Below, piece by piece: positions 7,822 through 17,912 of a stretch of 64,000 nucleotides of DNA. The notes beneath the pieces are model-generated. The model had not been told where the DNA came from. It worked only from the letters and a program-made list of their open reading frames with translations, and made no database searches. Source of the stretch: Aureliella sp046290675. Its GTDB lineage: Bacteria > Planctomycetota > Planctomycetia > Pirellulales > Pirellulaceae. The stretch lies in contig JBKAHA010000001.1 of NCBI GenBank assembly GCA_046290675.1, positions 1,021,100-1,085,099 on the forward strand. The letters are read 5' to 3'. How positions within the stretch are numbered: position 1 is the first letter of the stretch; each line of letters begins with the position of its first letter. Made by a program: the position numbers and the translations under genes.

Positions 7822-10503
7822 ATGAGTGGCATCTCGCGAGCAACGTCAAGCTCGTTTTCAAGCCTTTCTCAGTCCACCATTCGATTTCGTGATCGAAGTG
7901 GCTCTACGGTCACCGTCAATCCAGTGAAGTCTGTACAAAACGCAGGCCTCGGGTTCACGAGGGACACAAGCCTATTGGCACTGACGCAAGTTCGCCGGCT
8001 CCAAGAGTCGCTCTTAAAACTACAAAAAGTAGGCTCGTCCAGCCGCAGCACGAATTCGAGCTCGGCTGATTCCATCGCCGCGGTAGCCACATCCACCACA
8101 TCAATCGGGCTCCAAGGTCAAAACTATCGGCTGTCTAGTTCTGAAGAGATCAACACCGATCCGACTTCATTTACGCAGAATGGCCCCGCTTGGACGAACG
8201 CCAATGCGGGGGTCGCTTGGAGCGGCCTTGGTTCGACAGCTCAAGCCTTCATTACTGGCGACTACGACGGGCGTTATGGAAACGACACGCTGAAATTCGA
8301 AGTTCGTCGCGGTGGTACGCATGGCGAAAACAATCTGCAGATTCGTGTGTTTGATTCTGCTGGAACTCGTTTAGAAACGATACGGATTGATGCGGTGGAT
8401 CCCATCAATCAGGTCTACCAACTCGACAGCGGTCTCGAGCTACAGCTATCGGCGGGCAGTCTAGTCCGAAACGATTATTTCGAAGTTGATTTGTCGCTCG
8501 CTTCGGCATCGTACGACACCAGTACGCCGGCGTGGCAAGGATCGACATCAACGGCCACGATCGGCGGAACCTACTTGGGAGTCGAGACGGGGACGTACAC
8601 CATTCGCGTCGACCGAGATGGGGTCTTGGGCGAGCGAGATCTGCGACTCAAAGTCTATGACACCACGGGACGTTTTGTTGAAAACATCAACATCGCTGCC
8701 GAAGATCCGATCGGTCAAGAATACGCTCTCTCAAACGGACTCACGATCGCTCTCAGCGCGGGCGAGATCAACAAAAACGAAACTCTGGAGATCGCCGTCG
8801 AGGCCTTTGACCTAACAGGCTTTACAACGTCACCAGAGTGGAACTTGGGAACCTCAACACCAACCATTACTGGCACGTACGATGGTTCGTTTGGAGAAGG
8901 CACACTCCACTTTGAAGCCAGACGCACCGGCACCCTTGGCTCCAATGACCTCCGTGTCAGAGTTCGTCGACCGGACGGCTCTGTTCTTAGAACACTCCAA
9001 ATTGACCGAGAGAATCCCGTCGATCAAGTTTACGAAATTGGTGGTGGACTATCGGTCACGTTCTCCGAGGGAACCATGATCGACGACGAAACATTTTCGA
9101 TCGAGCTGCAGACCGCCACGGACTTCAGCACTGAGATTAATCCCAGCCTCTCGACCGCGACTCCCTATGTTGACGGTACTTACGACGGAAGCTTGGGTTC
9201 CGACACGCTTGAGTTCACTGTTTCGCAAGGCGGCGACATTGAAAGCGACGACATCCAATTGGAAGTTCGAACCACGGACGGAACACTCGTGGACACAATC
9301 TCAATTCTGAGTACCGATTCCGCGGGACAAACTTACACTACGGCCGCAGGGCTCAATGTCAGCTTTGCGTCTGGCAACCTCGTCACGGGCGAAACGTTCA
9401 CGGTCGATATCGAAAATCTAGTTCCGACCACGGTGAATCCGACCCTCTCGTTCGATGGGCGTGGTGTTGATGATGCCAAGGTTGAAAATACTTTTACGAT
9501 CGTTGATGGCTCATTTGACCTGAACGGCGTCTCCGTCGATGTCTACGCAAGTGACTCGATCTCGAGCGTCCTCGATCGAATCAACAATTTAGGAATCGAT
9601 GTCCAAGCGACCTTCGATGCGGCGCAAGATCGAATCGTGCTCGAGAGCGAAACGCTTGAGGTCGCGGTCTCGAATGACACTTCGGGCTTTCTGGATGCAA
9701 TGAAACTTGCGGACGCGACCCTGCAGGAGAGCTCCCACGACTCAGACACGATACTGGATGAGACAAACCTCTTCGCTGGCTTTGGGAGTGGAACCTTCGA
9801 GGTCAACGGCGAGACGATTTACGTTGACGCGACGGTGGACTCACTGGAGGACGTACTCGCCCGGATCGAAGCGACAGTGCCCGAAGTCGAAGCCATTTAT
9901 GACGACCAAACCGACGAAGTCACATTGCGTTCCACGGGCTCCGAGCCGCTCGAGTTGGCTGAAGGTTCGGTCAACTTCTTTGCCAAACTTGGTATCACCG
10001 TTGGAAGCTACGCACCCGAGTCCGAGGGGTCATCTTCCGGAGGGACTGGAACACGGATTCGCGGGGCAGGCCGGTCCAACAACAGTCGCCAGTTCGCGGC
10101 CAAAGCCGTCGAAGACTTTGCGTTGGCCCTAAACCAGATCTTGAACGAGACACCGAATTCAGCCGACGATCCATTCCTTAACCGATTGAGACAGTCCGTG
10201 GCAAATCTCTTGCCCGCTGACGACACCTTTAATGGCCAAGAATTCGGACTCCGATTGGATCGGTCTGCGACTCGTGACCGAGATGTGTTGACCTTTACCC
10301 AGAGCCGTGGTCAATTCGCGAAGGCACTGCGTTCCAACCGCGTTGCCGCGTCATTTTCGGAAACGTTTTACGGATCCGCATCTTCCACCACTTCAGGAAA
10401 TACGGGACTGGTTGAATCGTTGTTGAGAGAAACAAACCAGTTGGACCGCGACATTCGCTATTCGCTTGCCGTTTCTGGACAACGGCTGGACATCGAAGCA
10501 TAA
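7822..10503 (+). CDS. FliD-like (flagellar hook-associated) repeat protein
   Basis: An 893-residue protein without an obvious signal peptide. After a Ser-rich N-terminus (1-100) come four tandem beta-rich repeats of about 102 residues, starting near 144, 247, 349 and 450. Each shows the pattern G.YDG..G..TL.FE.R..G..G and ends ..V.QVY.L..GL...LS.G. Two flagellin-hook-IN-like motifs follow at about 557-610 and 685-745 (FDLNGVSVDVYASDSISSVL and FEVNGETIYVDATVDSLEDV). A C-terminal part then resembles FliD_C (LTFTQSRGQFAKALRSN). FliD caps the flagellar filament and is exported by the flagellar type III system, which fits the missing signal peptide. No other flagellar gene is nearby, so an adhesin of similar build cannot be excluded. 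Confidence 0.65.
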   Translation: MSGISRATSSSFSSLSQSTIRFRDRSGSTVTVNPVKSVQNAGLGFTRDTSLLALTQVRRLQESLLKLQKVGSSSRSTNSSSADSIAAVATSTTSIGLQGQNYRLSSSEEINTDPTSFTQNGPAWTNANAGVAWSGLGSTAQAFITGDYDGRYGNDTLKFEVRRGGTHGENNLQIRVFDSAGTRLETIRIDAVDPINQVYQLDSGLELQLSAGSLVRNDYFEVDLSLASASYDTSTPAWQGSTSTATIGGTYLGVETGTYTIRVDRDGVLGERDLRLKVYDTTGRFVENINIAAEDPIGQEYALSNGLTIALSAGEINKNETLEIAVEAFDLTGFTTSPEWNLGTSTPTITGTYDGSFGEGTLHFEARRTGTLGSNDLRVRVRRPDGSVLRTLQIDRENPVDQVYEIGGGLSVTFSEGTMIDDETFSIELQTATDFSTEINPSLSTATPYVDGTYDGSLGSDTLEFTVSQGGDIESDDIQLEVRTTDGTLVDTISILSTDSAGQTYTTAAGLNVSFASGNLVTGETFTVDIENLVPTTVNPTLSFDGRGVDDAKVENTFTIVDGSFDLNGVSVDVYASDSISSVLDRINNLGIDVQATFDAAQDRIVLESETLEVAVSNDTSGFLDAMKLADATLQESSHDSDTILDETNLFAGFGSGTFEVNGETIYVDATVDSLEDVLARIEATVPEVEAIYDDQTDEVTLRSTGSEPLELAEGSVNFFAKLGITVGSYAPESEGSSSGGTGTRIRGAGRSNNSRQFAAKAVEDFALALNQILNETPNSADDPFLNRLRQSVANLLPADDTFNGQEFGLRLDRSATRDRDVLTFTQSRGQFAKALRSNRVAASFSETFYGSASSTTSGNTGLVESLLRETNQLDRDIRYSLAVSGQRLDIEA

Positions 10504-11090
10504 ATGCTCCTGGTCCGATTGCTTTCAGTGCAAGCGATTGGACCTGCGCAACACGAATGCTTTCGCTCAGTTGAAAGACAAGACAGTCCGATAATCCACC
10601 CTCAAGACCCTCTAAGAGCCGAGTGATTCACGGTGGCCCCATTTTGCCCCCTCGGCAGGAGGATTATGGACGCGGCGGTCGCTGCAGTTGCAGGCTTCGT
10701 ACCAGCGCTTCATCGGAAAAATGCACGGATTTTGTGGACCTTAGTGGGCTATTCCGGGCTTGGGGACGTTCGCTTCTGGAGTGAGCGGGGTTATAGTCGG
10801 CCGCAAACGTAACCATCGCACTTTCCGTCAATCCTTTGTCCATGGGAACCCTTTCGCTCTTCCGAGTATCGCTCAACTGGGGTGCCGTGAATTCACTTTT
10901 CGAATCGTGAATGCTCCTTGCCCCAATTTACGTGGGTGTATGTTTTGACTCACGACGATCCCGGTCTACACCGGTCCGATCCATGCGAAGCCAGGGGCGT
11001 ACGAACGCATCTGCCTCTTTTATTCGCAACATTCGGATTTGCTTGTGTAGCCAGCGCTTTACTCTGAGCCTCGAAGGACCTCCCAGATTC
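10504..11090. other. Non-coding spacer upstream of glgX
   Basis: About 590 bp without a supportable gene, RNA or repeat. The glgX reading frame extends back to 10911, but that part lacks similarity to the enzyme family and precedes a better start. Confidence 0.5.
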
Positions 11091-13190
11091 ATGCTCATGC
11101 GACAACCGCAAGCCGACTTACAATTTGCGTACAAGCTCCCATACGGCGCGATCGTTACTGATCGAGGTGTGCAATTTGTTGTCTTTAGCCGCAGTGCCAC
11201 CGCGATGCGTGTCCTGCTCTACGACAACGTGGACGACCTTGAACCGAAAGAGATGATCGATTTCGATCGCGACGCGGACCGATGGGGGGACGTCTGGAGC
11301 GTCTTTGTCCCGGGAGTCAACGCAGGACAGCTTTACCACTTCCAAGCCAACGGTCCCTTCGATCCCGAATCAGGCCAATGGTTTGACGGTAACGCGCGGT
11401 TGATCGATCCCTATGCGAAGGCGTTGGCTGGCTGTTTCCAAAAAAGCAGCGACGGCATCGTTCGTCCGCCGAAGTGCGTGGTCGTTGATGATAGCTTTGA
11501 TTGGGAAGGCGATCGCCATCTGCGACGCCCTCTATCAGAGACCATCATTTATGAAACACATGTGCGTGGTTTCACCAAGGGCCGTTCGGCCAAAGTCAAA
11601 GCCAAGAACGCAGGCACCTACTTGGGGCTGATCGAGAAGATTCCGTATCTCAAAGATCTTGGCATCACGGCCGTTGAACTGATGCCAGTCCACGAGTTTC
11701 CAATTCTAGACATCCACGGCCAGAAGCTGGAACGCCCCAATTACTGGGGTTACGATCCAATGGCTTTCTTTGCTCCGCACCGAGGCTATGCAGCAAACAC
11801 GAAGCCCGGCGGCCAAGTCAATGAGTTCAAGACGATGGTCAAGGAACTCCACAAGGCCGGCATCGAAGTCATTTTAGATGTCGTGTTCAATCACACCTGT
11901 GAGGGCAATGAGCACGGGCCCGTTCTCAGCTTCAAAGGTCTCGAAAACCAGGTCTACTACATTCTCAACAGTGGCGGGGCACATTACAGCAACTACTCAG
12001 GCTGCGGAAACACGTTCAACGGAAACCACCCGATTTGCCGCGAGCTGATCTTCCACTGCTTGCGTCACTGGGTGCACAACTACCATGTCGACGGTTTCCG
12101 CTTCGACCTGGCCAGTATCTTGTCGCGGGACCGCTACGGAAACTTGATGCCGAACCCACCTATGGTGGAGATGATCGCGGAAGACCCAATGCTTGCCGAT
12201 ACGAAGATTATCGCGGAAGCCTGGGATGCCGCCGGTGCTTACCAAGTGGGCTCGTTCGGCGACCTACGTTGGGCTGAGTGGAATGGGCGTTACCGTGATG
12301 ACGCGCGGCGTTACTGGCGAGGTGACGAAGGCATGATCGGCGCGATGGCAACACGATTGGCCGGATCATCGGACCTGTATGAACATGCGGGCAGGGCTCC
12401 CTATTGCAGTATCAACTTCATTACCAGTCACGATGGTTTCACGCTGAACGATTTGGTCAGCTACAAAGAGAAGCACAATCTGGCGAATGGTGAGGATGGT
12501 CGCGACGGTGATAACCACAACTGTAGTGACAACTACGGAGTCGAAGGCCCAACTCGCCGCAAACCGATTGAGCGTCTGCGAAAACGCCAGCTCAAGAACA
12601 TGTTCGCAACGTTGCTGATGAGCCAAGGCGTTCCGATGATCGTCATGGGGGACGAGGTTCGCCGTACGCAGGGCGGCAACAACAACGCTTACTGCCAAGA
12701 CAATGAAGTCTCATGGTTCAACTGGAGTTTCGTGAAGAAGCACAGTGAGATCAGAGACTTTGTCAAAGGCCTAATCCGGCTCCGCAAGAGTCAGCCGACT
12801 TTGCGGAGGACGAAGTTCTTGACGGGACGGCCGTTTGACTCCCGCGGCGTCCCAGACGTCAATTGGTTCAACCACCTCGGCTTGGGCTTTAACTGGGAGA
12901 ATCCGTCCGGCGGACTTGTGTGTTGGCTGCCAGCTCCATCTCTTGCCGACGATCCCGAAGGCGAAGGTCGCGACTTGCTACTGTTGTTCAACGGAACACC
13001 CGAGACGTTGCAGTTCCACCTTCCTGAGCAGATCCGCGGACTACGTTGGTCGCTATTGATCGACACGGCTTCAGAAGAAGACGGCCAGGATATTTTTCCT
13101 GATCTGGATGGACCGGCAGCTCCCGCGAACCGCAGAGTCGAATTGGTCTACCGCAGCATGAAAGCCTACGTGGCGGATCGCCCGGATTAG
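11091..13190 (+). CDS. glgX: Glycogen debranching enzyme, GlgX/isoamylase type
   Basis: A 699-residue GH13 enzyme that hydrolyses alpha-1,6 branches in glycogen or limit dextrins. An N-terminal CBM48-like domain (YGAIVTDRGVQFVVFSRSA) precedes the TIM barrel. The barrel has DVVFNHT, the nucleophile region DGFRFDLASILSRD, the acid/base glutamate in IIAEAWDAAG and the third Asp in ITSHDGFTL. The tail segment GDEVRRTQGGNNNAYCQDNE is characteristic of GlgX. Start: the ATG at 11091 follows AAGGA at 11074; an upstream extension to 10911 looks non-coding, and ATG 11097 is also possible. A terminator follows at 13264. No other glycogen gene is adjacent. Confidence 0.94.
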   Translation: MLMRQPQADLQFAYKLPYGAIVTDRGVQFVVFSRSATAMRVLLYDNVDDLEPKEMIDFDRDADRWGDVWSVFVPGVNAGQLYHFQANGPFDPESGQWFDGNARLIDPYAKALAGCFQKSSDGIVRPPKCVVVDDSFDWEGDRHLRRPLSETIIYETHVRGFTKGRSAKVKAKNAGTYLGLIEKIPYLKDLGITAVELMPVHEFPILDIHGQKLERPNYWGYDPMAFFAPHRGYAANTKPGGQVNEFKTMVKELHKAGIEVILDVVFNHTCEGNEHGPVLSFKGLENQVYYILNSGGAHYSNYSGCGNTFNGNHPICRELIFHCLRHWVHNYHVDGFRFDLASILSRDRYGNLMPNPPMVEMIAEDPMLADTKIIAEAWDAAGAYQVGSFGDLRWAEWNGRYRDDARRYWRGDEGMIGAMATRLAGSSDLYEHAGRAPYCSINFITSHDGFTLNDLVSYKEKHNLANGEDGRDGDNHNCSDNYGVEGPTRRKPIERLRKRQLKNMFATLLMSQGVPMIVMGDEVRRTQGGNNNAYCQDNEVSWFNWSFVKKHSEIRDFVKGLIRLRKSQPTLRRTKFLTGRPFDSRGVPDVNWFNHLGLGFNWENPSGGLVCWLPAPSLADDPEGEGRDLLLLFNGTPETLQFHLPEQIRGLRWSLLIDTASEEDGQDIFPDLDGPAAPANRRVELVYRSMKAYVADRPD

Positions 13191-13263
13191 GCCGCAACCA
13201 GCAAGAGACGCAAGCCTATTCCCGACTCGGATTGAGCGTCATCCGGAAAAACGAAACGTTCAT

Positions 13264-13300
13264 CACGGCCGACGGAGCACTCCGCCGGCCGTGCTTTATT
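13264..13300 (+). terminator. Rho-independent terminator after glgX
   Basis: A long hairpin (CACGGCCG-A-CGGAG pairing with CTCCG-C-CGGCCGTG, one mismatch) is followed by CTTTATTTCT. It lies about 73 bases past the glgX stop. Confidence 0.75.
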
Positions 13301-13500
13301 TCTGCGACTCCTTTTTCGCTCGATTCTTTCGTATTTGGCAGAATCCTACGCGAATCCCCTAAGACGCGACATCTTGAATCCAGGTGATTTAGACTCCGCC
13401 CGCAGTGCTATCTCTGTCAGCCTCGATTCGGTCTCAGCCCTGATTCGTTCGCGGACTTCGATCCTGATATATTCAATCCCGGTGTAAGCGATTCATCCAG

Positions 13501-15651
13501 ATGCTCGAGTCCCAGTCGGTGCCGAATAAAGCTGATGCGGACTCAAATCGCCCGCAGAAAAGAGCCCGTCCGTGGAGCGCTGGGCTTATACTTGGCTTAG
13601 GCCTTTTGATCATCTTGCTCATCGTGCAGATCCGACTGCAGCCGCCCCTGAACCGCTACGGAGTTGGTTTTTCCGAGCCGGACCAGCAAGTGTTGATCTA
13701 CACCGATACGCTCTTGCCAGGCGACGTTCGAGTATTCCCGCTGAGGTTGGATCTCGAGTCCGGAGAACTGAAGCCTCCAGACCAACGACCTGCACCACAA
13801 CGTACCGGCACGGCGCAATTTGTGCTCCCTCATGCACAGCGAGTAGAAGCCGTCTACCGAGACAGCAATGGGCAACTGCAGCGTGAACGTGTTCTGATTC
13901 CGTCCCGATCCAACGGATCGTTGATCAGTGAACGCTATGTTGTTGCCTTTGATAACGAGCGTTGTGAATTGATCTGTCATGATTTGCATCATATCGAACA
14001 AGGCTACGTCAACGAAAAACGCAATGGAGCCAACTCAGGTTGGGTAACGCCGCTCGGAAACGCGTCGAGAACGTTCATGCTCAAAGAGTGGTTTTCGAAC
14101 GGCACCGACGCGTGCACGCTCTTTCGCATTGAGAATCGAAGCCTGAAAGTCATCAAGGCTTGGCCTGCCACTCCAAACAATCAAGTTTCCACTTTGTTTT
14201 TTGAAGGCGAGATATACCGGGCGGATTGTGCTCAAAGAATGATCAGCAGGCACAGTATCGAAGATGGAACCGAACTAGGTCAGATTGAGTTTCCCTCAGA
14301 GGTCACCGCAGAAGAAATCAAAGGCGGAACGCAAATTCGGTTGGCGCGTGGCTGTTTCGTCGTCTCGCGGCCGCCGGTCCCAGACGCGGACACTCGGATT
14401 TACACGCTTCCTTCACTCAAGCAAATGTCAACACGGCGGTCTCATTCACCGACAGTGCTCGACGTTGAAAAACCGTGGCTACTCGTTGTTGACGTCACTT
14501 CCAATCCGCCAACGCGCATCCTGGGATGGAATCGCATGACAGACGAAGCCGCATGGGAAATCGAATTTTCCGTCGAACCGACCTTGTTTGAGAACGTTGG
14601 AGATCAAATCCTGCTTGGCTATCCCAAAGCCGGTTACACCTTCGACCTCATCGACCCAAGCACCGGCAATCTAATCCGAAGGCTACAGCCATTTGCGATG
14701 ACCGTTTGGTTGCTGCCGGCGCTTTGCATTGGATTTTTCTTTTGGACTGGCGCAGTAGCGTTGGCACCGATCGCCAGTCCGCTCCAAAAGATACCAATCG
14801 TCGCGATTGTGCTTTTGATCGCAATGCTTGCCTACCTAGCCTACTGGCGTCTTATCCCGGGTTATCCGGCTGTTCCACTTTTCAATACTTGTCACGGATT
14901 GTTTCTGGGCCTAGCCAATGCGGCGTGCATCTGGCTCGTTTTCGGCCGAACCAGAATCAGCCTCCGCTACCTGCCGCTGCTTGGCGTGATCAGTCTCCAG
15001 CTATTCATCTGCATCCTCGTGTTTTTCAGTCCCCGGTTCGCTAGCGAAGCTTTAGTCTCCACATTGGTTCCCGCTCTCATGGCCGGCATTCCGATGATCG
15101 CAATCCGTTTGACCGGCTGTCGATTCCAACTGGGCAGTACCAACGATTCAGGCACCGGCACTGATTCCGCTCGCTCGGCGACGGCCATGGAAGCCTCCCA
15201 TAGCAAACGACTATCGATTCGCGATCTACTGCTCGCTTCATTGGGATTCGCCGTCTTCGTGGCTTGCCTGAAACCAGCTTTGGACTTTTTTCAGATTCCT
15301 GCCCTTGATTCACGAATCATCATCGGCACAGGCATCTGGATGCTGCTGACCACCATTTTTTTGGTCGGTGTTCAATCAAGAAAGCGGGGCCTACGTCTAC
15401 TCACTGTTTGCGCCGCTGTAACGATATTCGCGGCGGTGATGTTCGAGTCGCTACACAACTTCACCACCGGGCAGAATCTTGGCCGCCCACGCATGGATCG
15501 GATACTGGTGATTACTCGAGTCCTCGCCGCTGCCGCACTGACTCAATACTTTGTCCAGTTCATCTACGCCTCACACGGATGGCGACTAACACGCGGTAAG
15601 ACCACTCCAGATCAACGCATTGAAACTCCACAACTTGACTACCTTGCATGA
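13501..15651 (+). CDS. Polytopic membrane protein with large extracytoplasmic domain, unknown function
   Basis: A 716-residue protein starting at ATG 13501. A cytosolic basic stretch (RPQKRARPW) leads into one membrane segment at about 27-45. A region of roughly 350 residues that looks beta-rich follows, with repeated short strands and turns that could form a propeller. From about residue 400 there are seven or eight further hydrophobic segments (for example WLLPALCIGFFFWTGAVALA and VAIVLLIAMLAYLAYW). A Gly/Ser/Thr linker (GSTNDSGTGTDSARS) splits the membrane part. I recognise no family. It stands alone between glgX and the convergent flavoenzyme gene. Confidence 0.75.
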   Translation: MLESQSVPNKADADSNRPQKRARPWSAGLILGLGLLIILLIVQIRLQPPLNRYGVGFSEPDQQVLIYTDTLLPGDVRVFPLRLDLESGELKPPDQRPAPQRTGTAQFVLPHAQRVEAVYRDSNGQLQRERVLIPSRSNGSLISERYVVAFDNERCELICHDLHHIEQGYVNEKRNGANSGWVTPLGNASRTFMLKEWFSNGTDACTLFRIENRSLKVIKAWPATPNNQVSTLFFEGEIYRADCAQRMISRHSIEDGTELGQIEFPSEVTAEEIKGGTQIRLARGCFVVSRPPVPDADTRIYTLPSLKQMSTRRSHSPTVLDVEKPWLLVVDVTSNPPTRILGWNRMTDEAAWEIEFSVEPTLFENVGDQILLGYPKAGYTFDLIDPSTGNLIRRLQPFAMTVWLLPALCIGFFFWTGAVALAPIASPLQKIPIVAIVLLIAMLAYLAYWRLIPGYPAVPLFNTCHGLFLGLANAACIWLVFGRTRISLRYLPLLGVISLQLFICILVFFSPRFASEALVSTLVPALMAGIPMIAIRLTGCRFQLGSTNDSGTGTDSARSATAMEASHSKRLSIRDLLLASLGFAVFVACLKPALDFFQIPALDSRIIIGTGIWMLLTTIFLVGVQSRKRGLRLLTVCAAVTIFAAVMFESLHNFTTGQNLGRPRMDRILVITRVLAAAALTQYFVQFIYASHGWRLTRGKTTPDQRIETPQLDYLA

Positions 15652-15671
15652 GACCGCCATGGATCGCGAAG

Positions 15672-16802
15672 TCAACTGAATCGTTGCGGGCGGAGGAAGT
15701 CGATCGGTAGATCCGTCGAGCCGTGTTGGACCAGGTCGGCGATGGCTTGGCCTAGCACAGGAGCGAATTTGAAACCGTGACCGGATAGCCCCGTCGCGAT
15801 GACAAGCCGATCGTTGTCTGGGAATTCGCCGAGGATGAAGTGTTCGTCAGGGCTCACCGTGTAGAAACAAGCCTCGTTACGCACCGCTGGCAACGCAATG
15901 TGATTCATTCTTGCCGCCACAAAGTCGTCGATCCGCGACTGCTCCATCGACTCTGCAGTACGATCCAAGTCACGCGGATCGCCATCCCAAACATCGCCGC
16001 CGGAGTGCTCAGCCACTTTGACCGTCTTTCCATCGACGGAAGGGAAACCGTAAAACACACCATTGGCTTCTTCGAATAGGAAAACGGGATCGTTTCGTGG
16101 ATTTCTGGAATCCGTTGCATACCATCGCATGTGTTTGCTGCGCACGGTCAAAGAACAGCTTAAACGTTGCCCCAGTAACATTTGATTTGCCCATGGCCCC
16201 GCGCAGACAACGAGTTTCTCTGCGTGGTAGCGTTGATTGGCGGTCTGAACTTCGACTGAGCCCGGTTGTTCAGCCCACCCAAGAACCGGCTCTTGGATCC
16301 ACTGGGCACCTAAGCGTTGGGCAAGCTGCAAGTGTTGTTCGACGGACGCTTCGACATGCAAATAGCCCCCAGCCGCTTCGTAGGCGCCAACGGTATCGGC
16401 AGAAACAGTGAACTGCGGAAAACGACGTTCGATCTCCCCCGGCGTCCATCGCTCGACCTGGAGTCCATGCAGCTCGGCGGCTCGAAAAACACCTTCAATG
16501 ACTTCGCCGCCATCGGGACCGACTTGTAGAAGCCCCGATTCGACGAGCAGCTCCACACCAGTCTCCGACTCCAGTTCCCTCCACAGCTCATAGGCTCTCA
16601 GTATTAGCGGTACATAGTCGGGATGCTCGAAATACGCTTGCCGTATGGCTCGACTCTCGCCATGTGAACTGCCCTGATCATGGGCGACGGGAAACCGATC
16701 CAGACCGAGCACGCGTAGACCGCGTTTCGCTAGATGGTACATGGCTGCGCTACCAACACCGCCAGTACCAAGAACGATGGCTTCATAGTCATTGTCGGAC
16801 AT
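15672..16802 (-). CDS. solA: Monomeric sarcosine oxidase / N-methyl amino acid oxidase
   Basis: A 376-residue FAD-dependent amine oxidase of the MSOX/MTOX group, which demethylates N-methyl amino acids with release of formaldehyde and hydrogen peroxide. The N-terminal dinucleotide fold reads VLGTGGVGSAAMYHLAKRG. The C-terminal part contains ACFYTVSPDEHFILGE, matching the family motif whose Cys (here C312) carries covalent FAD, and then GLSGHGFKFAPVLG. Length is canonical. It is convergent with the unknown membrane protein gene and has no partner in the operon. Sarcosine, N-methyltryptophan and pipecolate are all possible substrates, so the symbol is by family only. Confidence 0.88.
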   Translation of the reverse strand: MSDNDYEAIVLGTGGVGSAAMYHLAKRGLRVLGLDRFPVAHDQGSSHGESRAIRQAYFEHPDYVPLILRAYELWRELESETGVELLVESGLLQVGPDGGEVIEGVFRAAELHGLQVERWTPGEIERRFPQFTVSADTVGAYEAAGGYLHVEASVEQHLQLAQRLGAQWIQEPVLGWAEQPGSVEVQTANQRYHAEKLVVCAGPWANQMLLGQRLSCSLTVRSKHMRWYATDSRNPRNDPVFLFEEANGVFYGFPSVDGKTVKVAEHSGGDVWDGDPRDLDRTAESMEQSRIDDFVAARMNHIALPAVRNEACFYTVSPDEHFILGEFPDNDRLVIATGLSGHGFKFAPVLGQAIADLVQHGSTDLPIDFLRPQRFS

Positions 16803-17154
16803 ACTTTGTCCAGTCAGGCGGGATAGGAAACGTGCGGGTACAGTTAGTCTCGTCGAGAGGCGAAGGCGGTCCCCCTAAACGGCGTTACCAAACGTGCAGT
16901 GGTCGCCGTGAGGATTGGCTGCAAGGGCGAACCGAGGATACTGCGGGCTCCGTGGCGGTGATCTCATCGGCTTGACCTTGAAGAGTTCCGTTCACTGAAG
17001 CTCGCACCGAACTTCGACGTGTTGGCTCGGGCGATCCAGCACGATGCTCGACGAACTTGGTAAGTCTCGCGTCGTAGAAGGGAGTTCGATTTCCTTAATT
17101 GTAACGTGAACCTAGGCAACAGAACCAACTCGCCCTCTTCGAGCCTCCGTGAGG

Positions 17155-17397
17155 CCCCCTCTCCGGCCGCGGCCGTCCGACTCTCCCGCAAGCGGGAGAG
17201 TTAGTACTGACGTACAAGCCAGACTCTGCTGTGCATAGCCAAACCGCATTTGCACTGCCCGCAGATAGCGCGAGCTCGAGTTCACTTCGCCCTTTCCTTT
17301 CTTGACTTCGCTTTTCGAAACTAACTCTCCCTTTCCGAGCCCTAGCGAGGAATTCCGGGAGAGTCGAGCTATCAGGCTCGGAGAGGGCAATCACGAA
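17155..17397. repeat. Intergenic repeat, copy 1 (CCCTCTCCG ends)
   Basis: A 243-bp unit starts CCCCCTCTCCGG and ends CTCGGAGAGGG, giving short inverted ends. Inside is a perfect hairpin, CTCTCCCGC-AA-GCGGGAGAG, at 17181-17200. It is repeated in direct orientation at 17474-17730 with long blocks of near identity. No reading frame in it resembles a protein. No clear target-site duplication was seen. Confidence 0.8.
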
Positions 17398-17473
17398 ACG
17401 TCGAAGTGCAAAACACTCGCTACCAGCTCACTTTCAAATGCACGACGCCTACCGGAAAGTTCATGGCTAGCAG

Positions 17474-17730
17474 CCCCCTCTCCGGCCGCGGGCCGTCCGA
17501 CTCTTCCGCAAGCGGGAGAGTTAGTACTGACCTACAAGCCAGACTCTGCTGTGCATAGCCAACCGCATTTGCACTGCCCGCAAATAGCGTGTTTAGATTC
17601 ACTTCGCCCTTTCCTCACCTCGCGTTTCTTCACCTCCCCCTTTCGATACGAACTCTTTCGCAACTAACTCTCCCTTTCCGAGCCCTAGCGAGGAATTCCG
17701 GGAAAGTCGAGCTATCAGGCTCGGAGAGGG
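17474..17730. repeat. Intergenic repeat, copy 2 (CCCTCTCCG ends)
   Basis: The second, 257-bp copy of the unit at 17155-17397, with the same ends and order of blocks but an insertion after ACTTCGCCCTTTCC. The hairpin has one mismatch here. It lies just upstream of parA and is open in the parA frame, which artificially lengthens that frame. Confidence 0.8.
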
Positions 17731-17796
17731 AAATGACGCCCAGTCCGTCCCACTCAACGTCTTGGGGAAAGTGTTGGACCGAGAGGACGACGCAGA

Positions 17797-17822
17797 TTGA
17801 CATTCCCTCGCTTGCTTATTTT
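17797..17822 (+). promoter_or_regulatory. Weak candidate promoter for parAB
   Basis: A perfect TTGACA at 17797-17802 is followed after 14 bases by TATTTT at 17817-17822, about 90 bases before the parA GTG. The spacer is shorter than the usual 16-18, so this is only a candidate. Confidence 0.25.
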
Positions 17823-17912
17823 TTGCAAAATCCAGGATGCACGCAGGCCGCTGAGGCCGGGAATTTTGGCGGTTCGGAGCCGTCGAGCACTTTTCAGGGC
17901 GAACAAAACGAC

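Noticed and set aside
10911..11090. N-terminal extension of the glycogen debranching enzyme
   Set aside because: No family similarity, and an AAGGA site lies before the later ATG.
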